8,980 bases of DNA from an uncultured Eubacteriales bacterium. Lineage in GTDB: Bacteria; Bacillota; Clostridia; Oscillospirales; Oscillospiraceae. The stretch is taken from assembly GCA_900313295.1 (NCBI GenBank), contig OMQS01000183.1:1-8980 (forward strand), written 5' to 3'. Made by a program: the position numbers and the translations under genes. Shown here one piece after another: positions 5,775 to 8,980 of this stretch. A model generated the notes under the pieces. That model did not search any database and was not told the DNA's origin. It was given only the letters and a program-made list of their open reading frames with translations. Position 1 is the first letter of the stretch; each line of letters opens with the position of its first letter.

Positions 5775-6635
5775 TTACTTCTTCAGCGCGTCCAGAGAGG
5801 TCTGCTTGCCGCCGTAGAGACCCATAGGCTCCACATGGATGGTGGCGATGGACACGATGTGGGTGCCCTGCTGGGCGTTGAAGTCCTCCAGATAGGGCAG
5901 GTGCTGGAAGTAGTTGGCGTCCACGGTGCCGTCCTCTACCACGGTGTTGGGCACAACGTAGTCATTGTAGCTCTGGATGTCCAGGGTGATGCCCTTGTCA
6001 GCCAGGATGGTCTTGGCGATCTCCAGGATCTCGGCGTGGGGCGTGGGGGAGGCGGCGATGGTGATGGTGGTGCCCTTCAGGGCGTCGTAGTCAACGGAGG
6101 CGTCATAGCCATCGGTGGGGGCGGTGACGGTGCTGACCACGGAGCCGGCGTACTTCTCAGTGATGAAGTCGGCCACCTGCTTGCTCTCCAGCGCGGCCTT
6201 CAGAGCCAGGATCTTGGGCAGGTTCTCGTTGCCTTCCTTCACGCAGAGGATGTTGCCGTAGGCGGAGGAGGAGCCTTCAATGGCCAGGGCGTCCTTCAGG
6301 GGATTGAGGCCGGCGTTGATGGCGTAGTTGGAGTTGATAACGGCGTAGTCCACGTCCTGCTTCACGTTGGGGAGCTGGGCGGCTTCAGCCTCCACGATCT
6401 CCACGTTGTAGGGGTTCTCCACGATATCCTTCTTGGTGGCGGTGATGCCGGCGCCGTCCTTCAGCTTGATGATGCCCTGCTGCTCCAACAGAAGAAGCGC
6501 GCGGGCTTCGTTGGTGGTGTCGTTGGGCACGGCGATCTGGATAGTGGCGGACTTTTTGCCGCAACCGGTGAGAGCCAGCGCCAGCGTCAGTGCGAGTGCC
6601 AGCACGAGAGCGGTGAGCTTGGTAGTCTTTTTCAT
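5775..6635 (-). CDS. metQ: Methionine-binding lipoprotein MetQ (NlpA family)
   Basis: The 286-residue protein has a lipoprotein signal peptide: MKKTTKL, a long Leu/Ala stretch and the lipobox ALTGC with Cys25. It continues with the NlpA/MetQ pattern: IQIAVPNDTTNEARALLLLEQQGII, then NPYNVEIVEAEAAQLPNV, DYAVINSNYAINAGL and, near the end, TIHVEPMGLYGGK. It captures methionine at the outer face and hands it to MetNI. The ATG at 6635 is preferred because AAGGAG (6650-6645) lies 9 nt upstream; a TTG two codons earlier is a weaker choice. metQ is the first structural gene of the operon and is preceded by a 340-nt leader carrying a Met/Cys-rich short ORF and a terminator. That layout predicts induction when charged tRNA-Met is scarce. 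Confidence 0.95.
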   Translation of the reverse strand: MKKTTKLTALVLALALTLALALTGCGKKSATIQIAVPNDTTNEARALLLLEQQGIIKLKDGAGITATKKDIVENPYNVEIVEAEAAQLPNVKQDVDYAVINSNYAINAGLNPLKDALAIEGSSSAYGNILCVKEGNENLPKILALKAALESKQVADFITEKYAGSVVSTVTAPTDGYDASVDYDALKGTTITIAASPTPHAEILEIAKTILADKGITLDIQSYNDYVVPNTVVEDGTVDANYFQHLPYLEDFNAQQGTHIVSIATIHVEPMGLYGGKQTSLDALKK

Positions 6636-6701
6636 AGTCAAAATCTCCTTTGTATTTTGTATATTATTTGTTTTAATGGGTCGATCTGTGGTGTGTATAA
6701 A

Positions 6702-6755
6702 TCATCTTGTGTCCTGAGGACACATTCGCCTGCCGGCGCTAAAAAACTTCTTCAT
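6702..6755 (-). CDS. Second short leader ORF upstream of metQ (17 codons)
   Basis: ATG 6755 to TGA 6702 encodes MKKFFSAGRRMCPQDTR. An ideal AAGGAGG (6770-6764) sits 8 nt upstream, just after the U tract of the leader terminator. It would therefore be translated only from read-through transcripts. It contains one Met-Cys pair (residues 11-12), and its last third lies in a palindrome (6708-6724). It ends 66 nt before metQ. It may be a second leader peptide affecting translation of metQ, or a decayed remnant; the family is unknown to me. Confidence 0.45.
   Translation of the reverse strand: MKKFFSAGRRMCPQDTR
6708..6724. repeat. Palindrome TGTGTCCTGAGGACACA
   Basis: Eight-base arms flank a single central base, giving an operator-like dyad in DNA or a hairpin with a 5-nt loop (CTGAG on the plus strand) in RNA. 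It lies inside the second short ORF, 73 bp upstream of the metQ start. It may be a regulator binding site or an RNA element. Confidence 0.6.
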
Positions 6756-6775
6756 GGAATCGTCCTCCTTCGGTG

Positions 6776-6811
6776 AAAAATAAAAAGCGGGAAGCCGATC
6801 GGCCTCCCGCT
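6776..6811 (-). terminator. Attenuator terminator between leader peptide and metQ
   Basis: In the minus-strand RNA, 6811-6801 (AGCGGGAGGCC) pairs with 6796-6786 (GGCUUCCCGCU): 11 bp with one G-U pair, closed by a GAUC loop. UUUUUAUUUUU follows (6786-6776). The T tract exists only in the minus direction. It starts 22 nt after the leader ORF stop and lies before the first structural gene, so it must be bypassed for metQNI expression. Upstream RNA in the leader ORF can pair with both of its arms. Confidence 0.88.
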
Positions 6812-6833
6812 GCGATAAACGATCCTCTGGACT

Positions 6834-6947
6834 TTACTTCGCAGATGCTTTTTGGGAAAGCAGACGGCTATTCTGGGCGCAGGAAAACATGCACATGCAC
6901 ATGGGCATGCACATCTTCATCATCATGCTGCTGCAAAACTGCTTCAT
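6834..6947 (-). CDS. Met/Cys-rich leader peptide of the metQNI operon
   Basis: This 37-codon ORF starts at ATG 6947 with AAAGGAG (6962-6956) 8 nt upstream and stops at TAA 6836-6834. Residues 8-20 read MMMKMCMPMCMCM. In total 9 of 37 residues are Met and 5 are Cys, and Cys23 follows the run. Codons 24-37 (AQNSRLLSQKASAK) look ordinary. It starts about 32 nt after the predicted transcript start of a consensus promoter and is followed 22 nt later by a strong intrinsic terminator, then by the methionine importer genes. This is the classical arrangement of a ribosome-mediated attenuator such as trp or his leaders. Stalling at Met codons would expose codons 27-31, which can pair with both arms of the terminator. 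A metal-binding peptide is the alternative, less likely in this position. Confidence 0.82.
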   Translation of the reverse strand: MKQFCSSMMMKMCMPMCMCMFSCAQNSRLLSQKASAK

Positions 6948-6985
6948 GCTGCTTTCTCCTTTCCTTGGTTCTTTTGGATGTGGGC

Positions 6986-7014
6986 ATAGTACACCTATGT
7001 TTTGAATCTGTCAA
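6986..7014 (-). promoter_or_regulatory. Sigma-A promoter of the leader peptide-metQNI operon
   Basis: On the minus strand TTGACA (7014-7009) and TACTAT (6991-6986) are 17 bp apart. Transcription should begin near 6979. Upstream, three six-base A tracts on the minus strand (7024-7019, 7032-7027 and 7043-7038) are spaced about one helical turn apart. They could act as an UP element or curved DNA. Confidence 0.85.
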
Positions 7015-7127
7015 CCTCTTTTTTCGTTTTTTGTCTCTTTTTTCTAAAAAAGAAAATTTTCTTACTCATTTTTTTGTGAATTGATTAATGTATTTTCCGC
7101 TTTTGCCGACGTCGCCGAAAAAAATAA

Positions 7128-7156
7128 TGGCAATTTCTTTCCGGCTATGCTATAAT
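7128..7156 (+). promoter_or_regulatory. Promoter of the racemase operon
   Basis: TATAAT (7151-7156) is preceded by TGC, an extended -10. The -35 position 17 bp upstream reads TGGCAA (7128-7133), a poor match. The predicted start near 7163 leaves a leader of about 25 nt. The A/T-rich divergent intergenic region (about 7015-7127) holds no other gene that I can see. Confidence 0.7.
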
Positions 7157-7187
7157 GACTGTATCTGTGAAAGGTCGAGGTTTTATC

Positions 7188-8288
7188 ATGGATAGAAAGT
7201 TTCCCCGCCTTGTGATCCGGCGGGACAAGCTCCGCAACAACTTCACGCAGGTCATCACCCGCTGCAGGACGCAGGGCATTTCCGTTGCCGGCGTCGTCAA
7301 GGGTGTCAACGGCCTGCCGGAGATCGCCCGCCTTTATAAGGAATGCGGCGCCCGTCAGCTGGCCACCAGCCGTCTGGAGCAGATCGAGCTGTGGCGCAGC
7401 GCGGGCATTTCGGGCCCGTTTCTGCTCATCCGCGTGCCAGCCATGAGCGAGCTGGAGGATCTTCCGCGTCTGGCGGATTACTCCCTGCAGAGTGACGTGT
7501 CCACGCTGGACGCCTTGGAAGCGGTCTGTGCCCGACAGGGGCTGACCCACAAGGTCATTCTCATGGTCGATTTGGGCGACCTGCGGGAGGGCTTCTGGGA
7601 CAAGGACGAAATGGTGCAGGCCTGCTGCCATGTGGAGCGGGAGCTGCCCCATCTGGAGCTGGCCGGTGTGGGCGTGAATCTGGGCTGCTACGGCTCCATA
7701 GTCCCCACGCCTGAAAATCTGGGGCGTTTGGTGGACATTGCCCGCACGGTGGAAAGACGCATCGGGCGCAAGCTGGAGATCGTGTCCGGCGGCGCCACCA
7801 GCAGCTTCCCTCTGGTGCATCGGGGCACCATGCCGGAGGGCATCAACCATCTGCGCATCGGCGAAACCGCGCTGCTGGCCAAAGATCTGCAGGAGGACTG
7901 GGGCATCAGCGACATGGACTACCTGCAGCGGGGCACCATGTATCTGGAGGGCGAGCTTATCGAGCTGCGCAAAAAGCCCACCTATCCCGTAGGAGAAACC
8001 ATGATCGACGCCTTCGGTCGGCACCCCACCTACGAGGATCGCGGCGTGCGGCTGCGGGGCTTGGTGGCCTTTGGCCGCGCGGATGTAGGCGATCTGGAGA
8101 GCCTCCTTTGCCGCGAGGAGGGCATGACCATCATCGGCGGCTCCTCTGACCACTGCATCGTGGACGCGGAGGACTGTCCACGCGCGCTGCAAGTGGGCGA
8201 CACGGTAGCCTTCGACCTGTGCTACAGCCACATGCTGTACGCCACCGGACGGAGTGATATGGCAATTTCCATTGTGGATACTGAATAA
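7188..8288 (+). CDS. Alanine/ornithine-racemase family PLP-dependent enzyme
   Basis: The 366-residue protein is a fold-type-III PLP enzyme of the alanine/ornithine racemase (Orr/YhfX-like) family. The catalytic lysine is probably Lys38 in GVVKGVNG. Further recognisable stretches are GVNLGCYG (162-169), SGGATSS (200-206), LRIGETALL (222-230) and GGSSDH (317-322). Such enzymes interconvert L and D forms of an amino acid in the cytoplasm using PLP bound to the lysine. The substrate (alanine, ornithine or other) cannot be read from sequence. The ATG at 7188 is chosen over an in-frame alternative at 7155, which falls inside the TATAAT box; a weak GAGG lies about 7 nt upstream of 7188. It is the first gene of an operon with a small membrane protein 21 bp downstream. 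Confidence 0.88.
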   Translation: MDRKFPRLVIRRDKLRNNFTQVITRCRTQGISVAGVVKGVNGLPEIARLYKECGARQLATSRLEQIELWRSAGISGPFLLIRVPAMSELEDLPRLADYSLQSDVSTLDALEAVCARQGLTHKVILMVDLGDLREGFWDKDEMVQACCHVERELPHLELAGVGVNLGCYGSIVPTPENLGRLVDIARTVERRIGRKLEIVSGGATSSFPLVHRGTMPEGINHLRIGETALLAKDLQEDWGISDMDYLQRGTMYLEGELIELRKKPTYPVGETMIDAFGRHPTYEDRGVRLRGLVAFGRADVGDLESLLCREEGMTIIGGSSDHCIVDAEDCPRALQVGDTVAFDLCYSHMLYATGRSDMAISIVDTE

Positions 8289-8309
8289 ATACGGGAGGAA
8301 AATTAAAAA

Positions 8310-8729
8310 ATGGGTAAAATGAGCGATTTCGCTGTCCTTATGGTCAGCGTGGTGGAGGCGATGTTCGCGTTCTTCGTGGTGGCACCCTGCATTCTGAATG
8401 CGGTGAGCCTGTTCGGGGTGCAGAAACGGTTCGCCAATGTCATGGTAGACGAGGGCATCGTCACGCGGGACATCGTGAAGCTGCTGCACCCCAAAAAGCA
8501 GATCGCCGGCGTGCTGATCTCCGTTGTGGTGCTGGGCGTACTGGTGGCCACCTGCATCAAGACTGCCCCCATGGGCTACCTCTGCGGCGGCGTGGCGCTT
8601 GTGGCCGGATTCCTGAAGTACCGGAGAATCACCCAGTACAACAGCCTCACCGTCAAGCGCTTCCGCAACACCTATAAGGATCATCTGGACAGCACCAAGT
8701 TCAACAAGTACGTTAATTCTCAGTTCTGA
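8310..8729 (+). CDS. Small membrane protein of unknown function
   Basis: The 139-residue product has three likely membrane segments (about residues 8-30, 65-83 and 87-103). A cytoplasmic-looking loop with KRFANVMVDEGIVTRDIVKLLHPKK lies between the first two, and a basic polar tail (104-139) ends in NKYVNSQF. GGGAGG (8293-8298) lies 11 nt before the ATG at 8310, while the next in-frame ATG at 8319 is too far from it. It follows the racemase gene by 21 bp, with no terminator between, so the two are co-transcribed. I do not recognise the family. Its position suggests a partner of the racemase or of an adjacent transporter. Confidence 0.8.
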   Translation: MGKMSDFAVLMVSVVEAMFAFFVVAPCILNAVSLFGVQKRFANVMVDEGIVTRDIVKLLHPKKQIAGVLISVVVLGVLVATCIKTAPMGYLCGGVALVAGFLKYRRITQYNSLTVKRFRNTYKDHLDSTKFNKYVNSQF

Positions 8730-8745
8730 TATTTCCGCAAATGCG

Positions 8746-8779
8746 CAGCGGCGCCCCAAATGGGGCGCCGCTGTTTTTT
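8746..8779 (+). terminator. Intrinsic terminator of the racemase operon
   Basis: CAGCGGCGCCCC (8746-8757) pairs perfectly with GGGGCGCCGCTG (8762-8773) across an AAAT loop, and six Ts follow (8774-8779). It begins 16 bp after the stop of the membrane protein gene. Confidence 0.93.
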
Positions 8780-8826
8780 GCGTACAGAAGCCGCCCACTC
8801 AGCGGGCGGCTTCTGTACGCAAAAAA
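8774..8826. repeat. 23-bp perfect inverted repeat sharing the terminator T tract
   Basis: TTTTTTGCGTACAGAAGCC and the following GCCC (8774-8796) are the exact complement of 8804-8826, around a 7-nt loop. On both strands the Ts are in the 5' arm and As follow the stem, so it is not a canonical terminator. It reuses the U tract of the preceding terminator. Confidence 0.85.
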
Positions 8827-8852
8827 AGAAACGCCCGAAGGCGTTTCTTTTT
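8821..8852. terminator. Bidirectional intrinsic terminator
   Basis: AAAAAGAAACGCC (8823-8835) pairs with GGCGTTTCTTTTT (8840-8852) across CGAA. On the minus strand GGCGTTTC is followed by seven Ts, so it terminates the convergent gene whose stop is at 8870. On the plus strand it backs up the racemase operon terminator. Confidence 0.88.
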
Positions 8853-8869
8853 ATATGTAAGAGTGTGTC

Positions 8870-8980
8870 TTACTTGTTGGCCAGAGCCTTGTTGGCCTCA
8901 GCCATTTCCCGGAAGATACCGGCATGCTTCTTGGCAACGATAGCCTTGATGACCAGCAGAGTGGCGATCATCAGAACCAC
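8870..8980 (-). CDS. C-terminal end of a probable membrane transporter (partial)
   Basis: On the minus strand an open frame enters from the window edge and ends at TAA 8872-8870, with 36 visible residues. They begin VVLMIATLLVIKAIV, the end of a membrane segment, and finish with a charged helix, KKHAGIFREMAEANKALANK. Such a tail after the last membrane helix is seen in secondary transporters (for example the glycoside-pentoside-hexuronide symporters), but this assignment is weak. It converges on the racemase operon and is followed by the bidirectional terminator. Confidence 0.6.
   Translation of the reverse strand: MVLMIATLLVIKAIVAKKHAGIFREMAEANKALANK

Noticed and set aside
5355..6776. 473-residue plus-strand ORF across metN and metQ
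   Set aside because: It is a low-complexity Gly/Val/His-rich translation antisense to recognisable metQ and metN, with no SD.
6834..6947. Metallothionein-like or copper-binding peptide as the role of the Met/Cys ORF
   Set aside because: It is possible from composition, but the promoter-ORF-terminator-metQ order and the out-of-run codons pairing with the terminator favour a leader peptide. Kept as the alternative.
6636..6979. SAM riboswitch or T-box in the metQ leader
   Set aside because: I saw no S-box core and no T-box TGGNACCGCG-like sequence. The leader is occupied by two short ORFs and one simple terminator. A covariance-model search would settle this.
7155..7187. Upstream start for the racemase at 7155
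   Set aside because: It would begin within the TATAAT box, upstream of the predicted transcript start.
7062..8798. 578-residue minus-strand ORF across the racemase and membrane protein genes
   Set aside because: It is an antisense shadow of GC-rich genes: His/Gln/Gly-rich, with no promoter or family features, and it overlaps two well supported genes.

Overview
The window comes from a GC-rich anaerobic Firmicute, most plausibly a gut clostridium of the Oscillospiraceae type. This is inferred from strong AGGAGG ribosome binding sites, sigma-A promoters with 17-bp spacers, a TM1266-type hydrogenase-system regulator and an alanine/ornithine-type racemase. No marker gene is present, so the assignment is tentative.

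Positions 1-715 look like the end of an integrated element. They hold the tail of a probable antitoxin gene, a Doc/Fic death-on-curing toxin, short direct repeats and a perfect 17-bp hairpin. The element abuts a 45-nt 3' half of a tRNA-Val(CAC) gene (716-760) that still has its CCA end and its terminator. The 5' half of the tRNA is missing, as expected at one att junction of an element integrated into a tRNA gene.

Positions 827-3650 are a plus-strand operon: a consensus promoter, a leader with a terminator-like hairpin, a TM1266-family small regulator, then a lipoprotein substrate-binding protein, a permease and a short ATPase of the NMT1/SsuA-type importer class, closed by a terminator. The genes are tightly coupled by overlaps.

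Positions 3717-7014 lie on the minus strand: a small, extremely acidic hypothetical gene with its own promoter, and the methionine importer operon metQ-metN-metI. The metQ leader is the most interesting part of the window. A consensus promoter (6986-7014) is followed by a 37-codon ORF (6834-6947) with a strong Shine-Dalgarno. It contains the run MMMKMCMPMCMCM, with 9 Met and 5 Cys in total. A strong intrinsic terminator (6776-6811) follows, then a second short ORF (6702-6755), then metQ. This is the layout of a ribosome-mediated attenuator, with methionine (and perhaps cysteine) codons as the sensor, in front of a methionine transporter. I saw no S-box or T-box signatures there.

Positions 7128-8980 hold a promoter, a fold-type-III PLP racemase gene, a small membrane protein gene in the same operon, a cluster of three hairpins and the C-terminal end of a convergent gene, probably a membrane protein. 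No CRISPR array, insertion sequence or complete RNA gene was seen.
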